Source: SHWB01 sp050246875
GTDB taxonomy: Bacteria > Pseudomonadota > Alphaproteobacteria > UBA6615
Direction of reading: 5' to 3'
NCBI GenBank assembly: GCA_050246875.1
Contig: JBFWVF010000002.1
Location: 248,001-312,000 of the forward strand
DNA length: 64,000 nt
Under the pieces are notes generated by a model. It did no database searches. It worked only from the letters and a program-made list of their open reading frames with translations, and was not told the origin of the DNA. The position numbers and the translations under genes are program-made. Below are positions 42,625-51,012 of the stretch, in pieces (position 1 is the first letter of the stretch; each line of letters starts with the position of its first letter).

Positions 42625-44216
42625 GCGTCGCCTGCGAGGAGAGCACGGAAGGGCGCCGGGTCCACCGCCTGGCCCGCCGCATCCGCCAGCGCCGCCGCCA
42701 GCGCGGCGCTGTCGACGGTCGGTCGGTTGCGCTCGTCGTGCCGGACGTCGACTCGCTTCAGCCGTGCGGCGTAGAGGTCGCGCAGGGCCGGGTTCAGGCG
42801 CTCGCCCGCAGGCTGCACGAGAACCACCGGACGGTCCGAGCAGAGCGCCTCCCAGAACGCCGTCGTGAGGGCGAAGTCGAACAGCAGCACGTCGGCCTCG
42901 GCCAGGGCGGTCCGGAAGGGCCGGTTGTCGCAGACGGCATGGGGCTCGATCGGCTGCCGGTTCCACAGCACGTGGTTTTCCGGATGCGGCTTCACGACGA
43001 GCTCGCACGGAAATGTCCGGAGCATGTCGAGCAGGCGGAGCTGCCAGTCGAAATACACAGGGTCGGCCAGCGTCGGCGGCAGATGCTGCGTCGTTCCCGT
43101 GAACAGTGTCGTCACGTAAAGCACGCGCGGGCGCCGCTGGCCGGAGCCGGGATTGCGGGCCGGCACGGCGCGAAACACCGGATCGCCGGAAGCGCCGGCG
43201 ACGTCCGCACCGGCGTAGGCGACCGACGGGTCGGCGCGGCGCCTGTCGGCGACGACCTCGGCAAGCCGCTGCGTGGCGACGACGAAGCGCGACGATGGCA
43301 ACAGGTCGATGAAGCTGCCGAGCCTGATGTAGTCGTCGAGGCCGGCGGCGCCGCCATGAGCGAAGCGGGTGACTGTGCCGCCGCGCCGGAGCACGGCGAG
43401 GCCGATCGCCCGCAGGGCGTAGTTGCCGCCGCTGCCGGCCCACACCTCGTCGCCGATGGCCACCTGCGCCAGGGCGGCGAGATCGGCCTCCGCTTCGGCC
43501 AGCGCGCGGGCGGTATCGGTCCCGATGACGGCGGCCGCGCGCCCGCGGACCGCGTCGGGGAGGCCGGCGCCATCGAGCACGGCCGTGGTCCAGCGCACGG
43601 CCAGCGCTTCGACGTCGAGACCACTGCTCCCGCCGCGGGCGGCACCGGCGCGGGCTCGCGCCAGCAGTGCCGCGCCCTCGCGGTAGCGCACCCGCCGCGC
43701 GCCCACGCTGGCCGCCTGCCGCAACAGAGGCCCGAAATTGAGTGCGCTCGACTGCGGCGCGAGAAGGGCGGCGGCGGCGCGTCCGGGCGGCAGCAGGCGG
43801 AAGGTGTTGCGCAGGTCGCGGAGGGCCTGGACGCGGCGACGCCAGCCGCGCGGGCCATGCCGGCCGCCGCGGGCGGGCGTCGGTTGTGGACCGCTGCCGG
43901 ACAGCCAGTCGGCCTCGGCGTCGCTGCCGCGGAAGGCGATGCCGAGCCTCGCCGCCGCATCGACCTCGCCGGCGGCCACGAGGATGCGTGCCGTGCGGTT
44001 GAGGAAGCGCGCGCCGGCCAGGGCCACGACCTGCCGCTCGAGGCCGGCGAGGGTGGGGAACCAGGCCTGCAGGGCCTCGGCGGACCGCATCGCCAACACC
44101 GCGCGCTGCGGCTGCGCCAGCGGCCACGCGAAATGCTCGCGCCAGGCGCCGTCGGCGCCAATGTCGGCGACGATGTGCGGCGCCATGGCGCGGGCGTGGC
44201 GGCCGTCGAGGGGCAT
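42621..44216 (-). CDS. Unknown protein of the pseudaminic acid operon, GT-B-like C-terminus
   Basis: 531 residues, family not recognised. The N-terminal ~330 residues are Ala/Arg/Leu rich and mostly helical. The last ~170 residues look like the donor half of a GT-B or CDP-glycerophosphotransferase-like enzyme: VLYVTTLFTGT, VVKPHPENH (Lys409-His415) and a following VLLFDFALTTAFWEAL / RPVVLVQPAGE pair. No other gene inside the Pse segment looks like a transferase for CMP-pseudaminic acid, so it is a candidate for that role (inference). GTG codons at 44225 (GTGA overlap) and 44243 are alternative starts. Confidence 0.75.
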   Translation of the reverse strand: MPLDGRHARAMAPHIVADIGADGAWREHFAWPLAQPQRAVLAMRSAEALQAWFPTLAGLERQVVALAGARFLNRTARILVAAGEVDAAARLGIAFRGSDAEADWLSGSGPQPTPARGGRHGPRGWRRRVQALRDLRNTFRLLPPGRAAAALLAPQSSALNFGPLLRQAASVGARRVRYREGAALLARARAGAARGGSSGLDVEALAVRWTTAVLDGAGLPDAVRGRAAAVIGTDTARALAEAEADLAALAQVAIGDEVWAGSGGNYALRAIGLAVLRRGGTVTRFAHGGAAGLDDYIRLGSFIDLLPSSRFVVATQRLAEVVADRRRADPSVAYAGADVAGASGDPVFRAVPARNPGSGQRRPRVLYVTTLFTGTTQHLPPTLADPVYFDWQLRLLDMLRTFPCELVVKPHPENHVLWNRQPIEPHAVCDNRPFRTALAEADVLLFDFALTTAFWEALCSDRPVVLVQPAGERLNPALRDLYAARLKRVDVRHDERNRPTVDSAALAAALADAAGQAVDPAPFRALLAGDA

Positions 44217-44221
44217 AGCCT

Positions 44222-44848
44222 TCACGGTTTCTCGAACAGGCACCAGGTGAGGTCATCGGCGCCGGTGCTGCGCCGCCAGAAGAAGCCGTCGGCGACGATG
44301 CGCAGATCTGGATGAAGGTCGAGGTAGAGGCCGCCGAAGTCGCGCTTGAACAGCATGTCGTCGTGGCCGCGGTAGCGGATGGTCTCCGGATTGCGCGCGA
44401 AATACTCCATGCACAGGATGTAGCGCCGGCTGACGCGGTGGATCTCGGCCATCGTCGCCTGCAGGAACGGCTCGGGAATGTGGATCAGCACCCCCGCCGT
44501 GAAGGCGAGGTCCATGCTGGCGTCGGCGAACGGCAGGGCGTCGCCGGACGCGTCGGCGAGATGTTTCGCATCGAGCACGCCGTCGGCGAGCGCGCGCGCG
44601 CGCGCCGAACCGTTCGGCTCGACCGCGAACAGCTCGGCATCGGTCAGCCGCGCCAGCGCGCGCAGGTTGATGCCGATGTTGCAGCCGACTTCGAGGATCG
44701 ATCGCGGCGGCGCCATGGCGATGTGCGCGAGGACGCGCGCGAACGCGTTCTGCATGACGGAGACGATGGCATCGTCTGCGGCATTGCGGGCGACGTAGGC
44801 GTCGCCGAATTCGCCCTTCCAGCGGTCGAGCGGATTGGCGGTCGTCAT
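44222..44848 (-). CDS. Pseudaminic-acid-associated SAM methyltransferase
   Basis: 208-residue class I methyltransferase of the type found in Pse loci. Opening WKGEFGDAYVARN, SAM site SILEVGCNIGINLRALARL, FTAGVLIHIPE and YILCMEYFARNPETIRYRGHDDMLFKRDFG match the pseudaminic acid biosynthesis-associated methylase family (TIGR03587, assigned from memory of its motifs). It probably methylates Pse or an amidino derivative; the exact product is unproven. Start ATG at 44848, 28 bases behind the amidotransferase gene. Confidence 0.88.
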   Translation of the reverse strand: MTTANPLDRWKGEFGDAYVARNAADDAIVSVMQNAFARVLAHIAMAPPRSILEVGCNIGINLRALARLTDAELFAVEPNGSARARALADGVLDAKHLADASGDALPFADASMDLAFTAGVLIHIPEPFLQATMAEIHRVSRRYILCMEYFARNPETIRYRGHDDMLFKRDFGGLYLDLHPDLRIVADGFFWRRSTGADDLTWCLFEKP

Positions 44849-44876
44849 CGGTCGCTCCGGTTGTGGCCAGTCATGC

Positions 44877-46142
44877 CTAGAGGATCACGTACTCGGTCTG
44901 CACGCCGTCCGTCTCGTAGCGCGGCCCCGCCCGCGACTCCGTGCGCAGGTAGTCGCGCCGCGGCTCCAGGCGCGGCAGACGCGCGGCGTCGACGCCGGGA
45001 TCGTCCCGGTGGTTGACCACGCTGTCGGTGGTGCGCCAGCCGCCCTCGTTGTCGCGCACCCAGATCGAGGGATCGCGCAGATGGGCGATCATGCCGTCGA
45101 ACTCGGCATCGCTCATGCCGCTCTCGCGCAGGAAGATGTCCATGTCGGTCGGCCGCACGTGGTCGTACTGGGCGACGAGGTCGATGCCCTCCTCGCGCGA
45201 CATGCGGCCGCGGCGGATCTCGAAGCTGACTTCGTCAGTGCAGCGGCCGTAGCCGAACTTCAGGTACTTGAGGTAGTCGTGCAGGCCGTTGGCGTGGATA
45301 TCGTCGAGCTTGTCGTAGAGGTTGAACGTGCGCTCGCGCGACTGGGCAGTCTCGAAGCCGAGTTCGCGGATGACGAACTCGGCATGCTTGCGGCCGTCCC
45401 ATTCCATGTAGTTCGACAGGTAGATGCCGCGCACGCCGACGCGCTCGATGTCCTCGTCCGACGGGTAGAAGAACGGCGCCAGGTCGTAGCGGGTCAGCGG
45501 ACAGTCGGGCTCCTCGAGCAGGTCCTCCGGCTCGAAGCCGCGCATGTCGTGCTCCTGGCGCTTCTTCTTCGTGAACTCGACGAAGTCGTCGTAGTTGTGC
45601 ATGCCGACGAGCTCGCTGAAGCCGTGCTCGCCCCAGACGACGAGGGGGATGTCGTACTGCACCGCCGCGCGGATGGGGAACGTCATGATGCCGGCGTGGT
45701 AGTGCCAGGTGACGTCGCCCACCTTGCCGAGCATGTAGCGCGCGATGCGCAGGGCCGATCCCGGCGCGGTGGTATAGCGCACGAGATTGCAGTCCATCCG
45801 CTTGACCAGATTGGTGAGGTTGCGGATGCCGATGGCCGTGTTGAACGCGTGGTTGTAGCTGACGAGCAGCGGGTTCATGCCGTAGCGGGTGCGCAGCAGC
45901 CAGACCTGGTAGGTGCTGTCCTTGCCGCCCGACACGGGGATGATGCAGTCGTACGGGTTGCCCTTGGCACGCTGGCGGTCGCGATAGGTCGCGAGCAGGT
46001 CGCGCAGCAGCGGCTCGCGCGCGGACCAGTCGATGCTTGGGCGGCTCTCGGCCAGCCGGCAGCCCGAGCAGACGCCGTCGTCGTCGAGGACGATGCCGGG
46101 CCGGGCATTGGCCGGGTAGACGCAACGCTTGCAGTAATCCAT
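44877..46142 (-). CDS. N-acetyl-sugar amidotransferase 1 (WbpG/PseA family)
   Basis: 421 residues of the WbpG/PseA family, N-type ATP pyrophosphatases that turn an N-acetyl group on a sugar into an N-acetimidoyl (amidine) using ammonia. Cys4, Cys7, Cys25 and Cys28 form an N-terminal zinc-type cluster (YCKRC, CSGC). The pyrophosphatase motif is PVSGGKDS, with SGGKDS at residues 71-76. It lies with the HisF- and HisH-like genes just upstream, which supply ammonia from glutamine. The ATG at 46142 is family-like (MDYCKRCVYP). PseA of Campylobacter makes the amidino form of pseudaminic acid. Confidence 0.92.
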   Translation of the reverse strand: MDYCKRCVYPANARPGIVLDDDGVCSGCRLAESRPSIDWSAREPLLRDLLATYRDRQRAKGNPYDCIIPVSGGKDSTYQVWLLRTRYGMNPLLVSYNHAFNTAIGIRNLTNLVKRMDCNLVRYTTAPGSALRIARYMLGKVGDVTWHYHAGIMTFPIRAAVQYDIPLVVWGEHGFSELVGMHNYDDFVEFTKKKRQEHDMRGFEPEDLLEEPDCPLTRYDLAPFFYPSDEDIERVGVRGIYLSNYMEWDGRKHAEFVIRELGFETAQSRERTFNLYDKLDDIHANGLHDYLKYLKFGYGRCTDEVSFEIRRGRMSREEGIDLVAQYDHVRPTDMDIFLRESGMSDAEFDGMIAHLRDPSIWVRDNEGGWRTTDSVVNHRDDPGVDAARLPRLEPRRDYLRTESRAGPRYETDGVQTEYVIL

Positions 46143-46168
46143 GGGTACGACGTTCCTGGCGGGGCGGG

Positions 46169-46984
46169 TCAGTAGGCGGCGTATTTCGGCCGCCGCGGCA
46201 TGGCGATCCGGTAGAACTGGCTGGCGCGCACGTTGAGGCCGGCGCCAGCCATGAACTCCTTGGCCTTCTTGGTCGAGTGCTCGGTGTAGTGGAAGATGTT
46301 GCCGGCGGCCACCGCGTCGGCATGGCCGTCGACCACGCCGTCGACGAGATGCTGCCATTCGCCGACGCCGCCCATCGCCACCACCGGGACGGCCAGCGCG
46401 TCGGCCAGCATGCGTACGAGCTTCAGGTCGTATCCGCGCTTGTCGCCGTCATGCTCGACGGCGTTGACGAGCACCTCGCCGGCACCCCGTGCGACGCCTT
46501 CGCGGGCCCAGTCCAGCACGTCGCGGCCGCTGCCGCGGCGGGCGTTGTCGACCATGACCTGATAGCCGGAGGGGTGCGCGTCGTCGCGCAGCGCGTCGAT
46601 CGACAGCACTACGCACTGGCTGCCGAAATCCGCGGCGATCGCCTCGATGAGGTCGGGGCGCTCGACGGCATGCGTGTTGACCACCACCTTGTCGGCGCCG
46701 AGCCGGGTGTAGCGCGCCGCCGCGCCGACACTGTCGATCTTGCCGCCGACGGCGAGCGGCACGAAGCAGCGGCGCGACAGCTCCTCGACGATGCCCTCGA
46801 ACTTCGCCAGGTGATCGCGGGTGTTGGAGATTTCGAGGATGGCAATCTCGTCCACGGTCCAGGTGTTGAAGAAGTCGACCGCCGTGAAGGCGTTGCCGAC
46901 CATGTTCGTGCGCTTGAAGCGCCGCGTCTGCACGACGACGCCGTTGTTGATCAGCAGGGTGGCGATGAGGCGGCGTTTGCTCAC
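46169..46984 (-). CDS. HisF-like subunit 1 of the sugar amidotransferase
   Basis: 271-residue (beta-alpha)8 barrel related to imidazole-glycerol-phosphate synthase HisF. The second catalytic aspartate region is retained (SIDAL), but the first-strand aspartate of true HisF (CLDVRDG) is replaced in TLLINNG, so histidine-pathway cyclase chemistry is unlikely. GGKID, GADKVVVNT and VAMGGVGE show the phosphate-binding loops. As with HisF2 of Pseudomonas O-antigen loci, it probably receives ammonia from HisH and channels it to WbpG. The ATG at 46984 overlaps the HisH stop (ATGA). Confidence 0.9.
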   Translation of the reverse strand: MSKRRLIATLLINNGVVVQTRRFKRTNMVGNAFTAVDFFNTWTVDEIAILEISNTRDHLAKFEGIVEELSRRCFVPLAVGGKIDSVGAAARYTRLGADKVVVNTHAVERPDLIEAIAADFGSQCVVLSIDALRDDAHPSGYQVMVDNARRGSGRDVLDWAREGVARGAGEVLVNAVEHDGDKRGYDLKLVRMLADALAVPVVAMGGVGEWQHLVDGVVDGHADAVAAGNIFHYTEHSTKKAKEFMAGAGLNVRASQFYRIAMPRRPKYAAY

Positions 46985-47604
46985 GGCGCGGCGAGCAGGG
47001 TTTCGAGAAGCTTGAGTCCGGCGAGCTGCGACTTCTCCGGGTGGAATTGTACCGCGAAGACGTTGTCCCGCTCCACCGCGGCGACGAATTCGAGGCCGTG
47101 CCGCGCGGTTGCGGCCGCGATGCGGTCGGCCTCGCCCTCGCGCGGGGCATAGTAGCTGTGCACGAAGTAGAAGTCGGCCGGCGGCTCGATGGCGGCAAAC
47201 ATCCGGCTGCCCGGCCGGATCGACACCTCGTCCCAGCCCATGTGCGGCACCTTCGGCGCGCCGGCGCCCGAGGGAAACCGGCGGACCGCACCCTCCACCC
47301 AGCCGAGCCCCGGCTCCCGACCCTCCTCGCTGCCGGCGAAGAGGAACTGCATGCCGAGGCAGATGCCGACATAGCGGACGCCGTCGTGCCGCACCCGGCG
47401 CTCGAGGGCCTCGTCGTGGCCGCGCGCGCGCAGCCCGCGCATGCCGGCGTCGAAGGAGCCGACGCCCGGCAGCACGATCACCTCGGCGTCGCCGAGCGCC
47501 GCGCCCGTCTCCGCGACGGACAGCTCATGCCCGAGGCAGGCCAGCGCGTTCATCGCCGAGCGCAGATTGCCCAGGCCGTAATCGACGACGGCGACCCTAG
47601 CCAA
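46981..47604 (-). CDS. HisH-like glutaminase 1 of the sugar amidotransferase
   Basis: 207-residue class I glutamine amidotransferase. The triad is complete: nucleophile Cys82 in VGICLGMQF, and His188 and Glu190 in VQFHPEKSQ. VVDYGLGNLRS and LPGVGSFDAGM are standard HisH. It releases ammonia for the adjacent HisF-like and WbpG-like proteins. It starts at a TTG (47604) that overlaps the pseF stop (TTGGCTAG), a rare start codon whose use is supported by the overlap and by the family N-terminus. Confidence 0.9.
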   Translation of the reverse strand: MARVAVVDYGLGNLRSAMNALACLGHELSVAETGAALGDAEVIVLPGVGSFDAGMRGLRARGHDEALERRVRHDGVRYVGICLGMQFLFAGSEEGREPGLGWVEGAVRRFPSGAGAPKVPHMGWDEVSIRPGSRMFAAIEPPADFYFVHSYYAPREGEADRIAAATARHGLEFVAAVERDNVFAVQFHPEKSQLAGLKLLETLLAAP

Positions 47605-48316
47605 CGGCCGGCGCCCCCGCCGCGAGGCCGAGACGCTGCGCGTGCCACAGGGCCGTTTCGAGGTCCTCGGCCACGTCGATGTCGACCGAGCGGGCGCGCG
47701 GCATGAGGTGCCCGCGGCATCCGGGCCCGGTGAAGGTGCGGTGCTGCCGCAACGCGGGGACGTGAACGGCGTAGGTGCTGCCGTTGTTGACCACGAGGGG
47801 CGGCATGTCCTGCGACTTGCGGGCGACGAGGTCGGGCCACATCGGCACGAGCGTCCCGTCGCCGTCCTGGCGCAATGCGCGATAGGGCGGCAGGTCGTAC
47901 TCCGTCACCGCCATGGCGAAGTCGCAGCGTCCGGGCTCCAGCAGTTCGACGACCGCGCGGATGTCGCCGGCGTTGCGCAGCGGCGCGGTGGCATAGAGGG
48001 CGCACACCACGTCCCACGCACGGCCGCCGGCTTCCTCCCGGTCGAGCAGGTCGAGGCAGACGTCGAGAACGGTGGCGAGGTCGCCGGCCAGCGCGGCCGG
48101 CCGGTCCGCGACGGCGGCGCCGGCGTCGCGAGCGACGGATGCGATCTCGTCGTCCTCGGTGGACACGACGACGCGATCGAACAGGCCGCTTTCCTGCGCC
48201 GCGATGACCGTCCACGCCAGGATCGGGCGGCCGAGGAAGGCGACCACGTTCTTGCGCGGCAGGCGGCGCGACCCGCCCCGCGCGGGAATGATGGCGATGC
48301 GAGACGGCGAGGCCAT
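47597..48316 (-). CDS. pseF: CMP-pseudaminic acid / acylneuraminate cytidylyltransferase
   Basis: 239-residue cytidylyltransferase that activates a nonulosonic acid with CTP. The nucleotide loop is PARGGSRRLPRKN (residues 11-23), VVVSTEDDEIA follows, and the C-terminal acidic motif is SVDIDVAEDLETAL. PseF and NeuA/LegF cannot be told apart with certainty by eye; the operon and SRRLPRKN loop favour PseF. The ATG at 48316 shares a base with the stop of the NeuB-family gene before it (TGATG). Confidence 0.88.
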   Translation of the reverse strand: MASPSRIAIIPARGGSRRLPRKNVVAFLGRPILAWTVIAAQESGLFDRVVVSTEDDEIASVARDAGAAVADRPAALAGDLATVLDVCLDLLDREEAGGRAWDVVCALYATAPLRNAGDIRAVVELLEPGRCDFAMAVTEYDLPPYRALRQDGDGTLVPMWPDLVARKSQDMPPLVVNNGSTYAVHVPALRQHRTFTGPGCRGHLMPRARSVDIDVAEDLETALWHAQRLGLAAGAPAVG

Positions 48317-49377
48317 CAGCCGAGGTCGGTCAAGTCCAGCCTGTGCCCGGCCGGGAGCGGCCGGACGAGGGTGCGGTCGGCGAGGGTTTCGTAGAGGTCG
48401 GGCGCAATGCCGTGGCCCGGCCGGCGGAATTCGACGGGAAGGTCGCCGAGGCGCGCGCCGGCCGCCGCGTCGGCAGCGAGATGGACCGAGCGGCGGATGT
48501 TGCGCCGCCGCTTCTTTTCCTCGTCGTGCAGGACGCGGCGCGGCCCGCCGAGCGCGGTCTGGACGTCGCGCATCACCTGCACGAACGCCTTCATCTCCTG
48601 CGGCTCGAGCGAGAAGATGTGCTCGATCGAGCGCGTCGTGCGGTCGCGCGTGATCGTCTTTTCGACGAGGTTGGCGCCCAGCACGACGGCGGCGACGTCC
48701 ATGTCCCAGCCCGGCGTATGGTCCGAGTAGGCGACAGGGAACGGAAACATCTGCTTGAGCGTCGGAATGATGCGCAGGTTGATGCTTTCGAGGCGCGCCG
48801 GATAGCCGGACGGGCACTGGTGGATGATGATGTTGCGGTTGCCCTCGGCGAGGATGACGTCGACCGCCGCCTCGATCTCGCCCAGCGTCGCGTTTCCCGT
48901 GTCGAGCTGCAGGCACATGCCGGTGCGGGCGGCGCGCCGGATGAGCGGGTGATGGTTGACGTCGCCGGACGCGATCTTGATCGAGTGGCAGCCGATCTGC
49001 TCGAGCAGGGCGATCTCGTCGTCGAAGCCGATGGTGGCGAAGAAGGCGAGGCCGAGGCGGTCGCTGTGCGCCTTCAGGGCGCGCCATTCCTCGTGGCTGA
49101 GGGCGCGGCGACAGAGGATGTCGTAAAGCGGCTCGGTCACCGTCTCCATGCGGCCGCTGGCGCGGTCGACGAGCACCTCGTAGCTGAACGGCATCTTGCG
49201 GTCGGCGACGAGACGGTCGGGGTCGATGATCTGGAACTTGACGGCATCGGCGCCTGCCTCTGCCGCCAGCGAGACGAGGTCCTTCGCCGACTCCAGCCCG
49301 TCATGGGTCGGCCCCGCCTCGAACGTCACGAAGCACGGGGCACCGTCGCCCACCTCGCGTTCGCCGAACCTGACCAT
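48316..49377 (-). CDS. Second NeuB-family nonulosonate synthase (SpsE/NeuB-like)
   Basis: 353-residue NeuB-family synthase distinct from PseI. It opens PCFVTFEAGPTHDGLESAKDLV and has DAVKFQIIDPDRLV, KIASGDVNHHPL, QCPSGYPARLESINLRII and DHTPGWDMDVAAV. A C-terminal SAF domain ends with VEFRRPGHGIAPD. Catalytic positions are conserved, so it should condense a 6-carbon amino sugar with phosphoenolpyruvate; the substrate is unknown. The branch is that of SpsE and uncharacterised sialic-acid-like synthases. Start ATG at 49377, 31 bases after pseB. Confidence 0.87.
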   Translation of the reverse strand: MVRFGEREVGDGAPCFVTFEAGPTHDGLESAKDLVSLAAEAGADAVKFQIIDPDRLVADRKMPFSYEVLVDRASGRMETVTEPLYDILCRRALSHEEWRALKAHSDRLGLAFFATIGFDDEIALLEQIGCHSIKIASGDVNHHPLIRRAARTGMCLQLDTGNATLGEIEAAVDVILAEGNRNIIIHQCPSGYPARLESINLRIIPTLKQMFPFPVAYSDHTPGWDMDVAAVVLGANLVEKTITRDRTTRSIEHIFSLEPQEMKAFVQVMRDVQTALGGPRRVLHDEEKKRRRNIRRSVHLAADAAAGARLGDLPVEFRRPGHGIAPDLYETLADRTLVRPLPAGHRLDLTDLG

Positions 49378-49408
49378 CGTTGCGGACTCCCTGGGTGACG
49401 CGGCCGAA

Positions 49409-50449
49409 TCAGGCGGCGGCGGAGGCGGCAAAGCCGCTGTCGGCGAGCAGCCTGGCGAGGCGGACCTCGTCGAGCCAGTCGCCGTTGCTGTCGCTGGCGT
49501 AGCTGAATCCGTCGGCGACCTGCCGGCCACCGCGCGCCGTGTAGCCGGTCCGCTGCCACGAGGCGAAGGCCGGCTCGATGACATAGCGATCCGCGAGTTC
49601 CACCGTGGAGCGCGAATCGTCGCTGGTGATCATCAGCTCGTGCAGCTTCTCGCCCGGGCGGATGCCGATTTCGTGCTGCCGCAGGCGCGGGGCCATGTGG
49701 CGGGCGAGATCGACGATGCGCATGCTGGGAATCTTCGGCACGAAGATTTCGCCGCCTTCCATCATCGACAGGCTCGACAGCACGAAGTCGATGCCCTGGT
49801 CGAGCGTGATCCAGAAGCGCGTCATGCGCGCGTCGGTGATCGGCAGGCTCGTCGCGCCCTCGGCGATCAGGCGCCGGAAGAAGGGCACGACGCTGCCGCG
49901 CGAGCCGATGACGTTGCCGTAGCGGACGACGGCGAAGCGCGTGCCGACGCGTGCGCTGAGCGCGTTGGCCGCGACCATGATCTTGTCCGACGCCAGCTTG
50001 CTCGCGCCGTAGAGGTTGATGGGATTGGCCGCCTTGTCGGTGGACAGCGCGATGACGCGCTGCACGTCGCTGTTGATCGCCGCCTGCACGACATTTTCGG
50101 CGCCGACGACGTTGGTGTTGATGCACTCGAACGGGTTGTATTCGGCGATCGGCACGTGCTTCAGCGCGGCGGCATGGACGACGTAATCGATGCCGCGCAT
50201 CGCCATCGTCAGGCGGTCGCGGTCGCGCACATCGCCGATGAAGAAGCGCAGCCGCGGCAGGTGATCGGCGAACTCCTGCTGCATGTCGTACTGCTTGTGC
50301 TCGTCGCGCGACAGGATGACCAGCCGCTCCGGCCGTGCGCTCTCCAGCACGCGTTGCACGAACCGGCGCCCGAAGGACCCCGTGCCGCCCGTGATGAGGA
50401 TGGAACGGCCGTCGAGGTCGATCGGGCGCGCTTTCGAAGCGTCAGTCAT
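49409..50449 (-). CDS. pseB: UDP-GlcNAc 4,6-dehydratase (inverting)
   Basis: 346-residue soluble SDR enzyme for the first step to pseudaminic acid: dehydration of UDP-GlcNAc with C5 inversion. The NADP loop is ILITGGTGSFGRRF (GGTGSFG at 21-27), RDEHKQYDM follows, and the active-site stretch STDKAANPINLYGASK (136-151) gives Asp138, Lys139, Tyr147 and Lys151. The late ITSDDSRSTVEL block is typical of PseB. The ATG at 50449 is preferred over an in-frame start 21 codons upstream inside the acetyltransferase gene. Confidence 0.94.
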   Translation of the reverse strand: MTDASKARPIDLDGRSILITGGTGSFGRRFVQRVLESARPERLVILSRDEHKQYDMQQEFADHLPRLRFFIGDVRDRDRLTMAMRGIDYVVHAAALKHVPIAEYNPFECINTNVVGAENVVQAAINSDVQRVIALSTDKAANPINLYGASKLASDKIMVAANALSARVGTRFAVVRYGNVIGSRGSVVPFFRRLIAEGATSLPITDARMTRFWITLDQGIDFVLSSLSMMEGGEIFVPKIPSMRIVDLARHMAPRLRQHEIGIRPGEKLHELMITSDDSRSTVELADRYVIEPAFASWQRTGYTARGGRQVADGFSYASDSNGDWLDEVRLARLLADSGFAASAAA

Positions 50450-50468
50450 TCGCAAGGGTCCAGTCCGG

Positions 50469-51011
50469 TCAGTGGCCGTCGGCGGGCCCGGCAAAGCGGG
50501 CGAACATGACAAGATCGATCTCCGCGCCGTCGAGCAGAAACTGGCGTTGCCGCCGGCCCTCCTCGTGCATGCCGCAGGCGCGCGCGATGGCGCGGAACGG
50601 GTGGTTGGCCGCCATCGTGCCGGCCGTCACCTTGCGCATGCCGGCTTCGGTGAGCAGCCACGCGCAGGCAGCACTGAGCGCGGCGCGCCCGTAGCCGCGT
50701 CCGCGCGCCGCCGGTTCGCCGAGGAGGATGGCAAGGTCGGCCGTGCGATTCGGCGCGTCGACATGGGCCGACAGGTTGCCGACATGCCCGTCGCGCGGCT
50801 CGTTGGCGACGATCGCCCACAGCAGGTGGCCGCCGGCGCGCATCGCCTCGACATAGGCGCGGCAGCTCGCCGCGTCGTGGCGTCGGTGGCGCTGCTCGCT
50901 GTAGCGCACGCTCTCCGGGTCGTTGAGCCAGGCGACGTAGCGCGCCGTGAAATGTCGCTCGGCGAAGGGCTCCAGCCGGACCGGCCCCGCGGCCAGCGGA
51001 CGAGCGTCCAT
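50469..51011 (-). CDS. GNAT-family N-acetyltransferase
   Basis: 180-residue RimJ/RimL-like GNAT. Visible: VRLEPFAERHFTARYVAWLNDPESVRYSEQR at the start, ILLGEPAARGRGYGRAAL (acetyl-CoA pyrophosphate loop) and NHPFRAIARACGMHEEG. The N-terminus resembles PseH/WbpD-like sugar acetyltransferases. Because PseG already carries a PseH-like domain, this one may serve the second nonulosonate or another amino sugar. Start ATG at 51011, one base after the stop of the 375-residue protein gene. Confidence 0.85.
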   Translation of the reverse strand: MDARPLAAGPVRLEPFAERHFTARYVAWLNDPESVRYSEQRHRRHDAASCRAYVEAMRAGGHLLWAIVANEPRDGHVGNLSAHVDAPNRTADLAILLGEPAARGRGYGRAALSAACAWLLTEAGMRKVTAGTMAANHPFRAIARACGMHEEGRRQRQFLLDGAEIDLVMFARFAGPADGH

Positions 51012-51012
51012 G

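Noticed and set aside
46169..47604. Histidine biosynthesis genes hisH and hisF
   Set aside because: They sit with WbpG-type amidotransferase and Pse genes, and the HisF-like protein lacks the first catalytic aspartate; a role in sugar amidine formation is the better reading. The same holds for 58429-59998.
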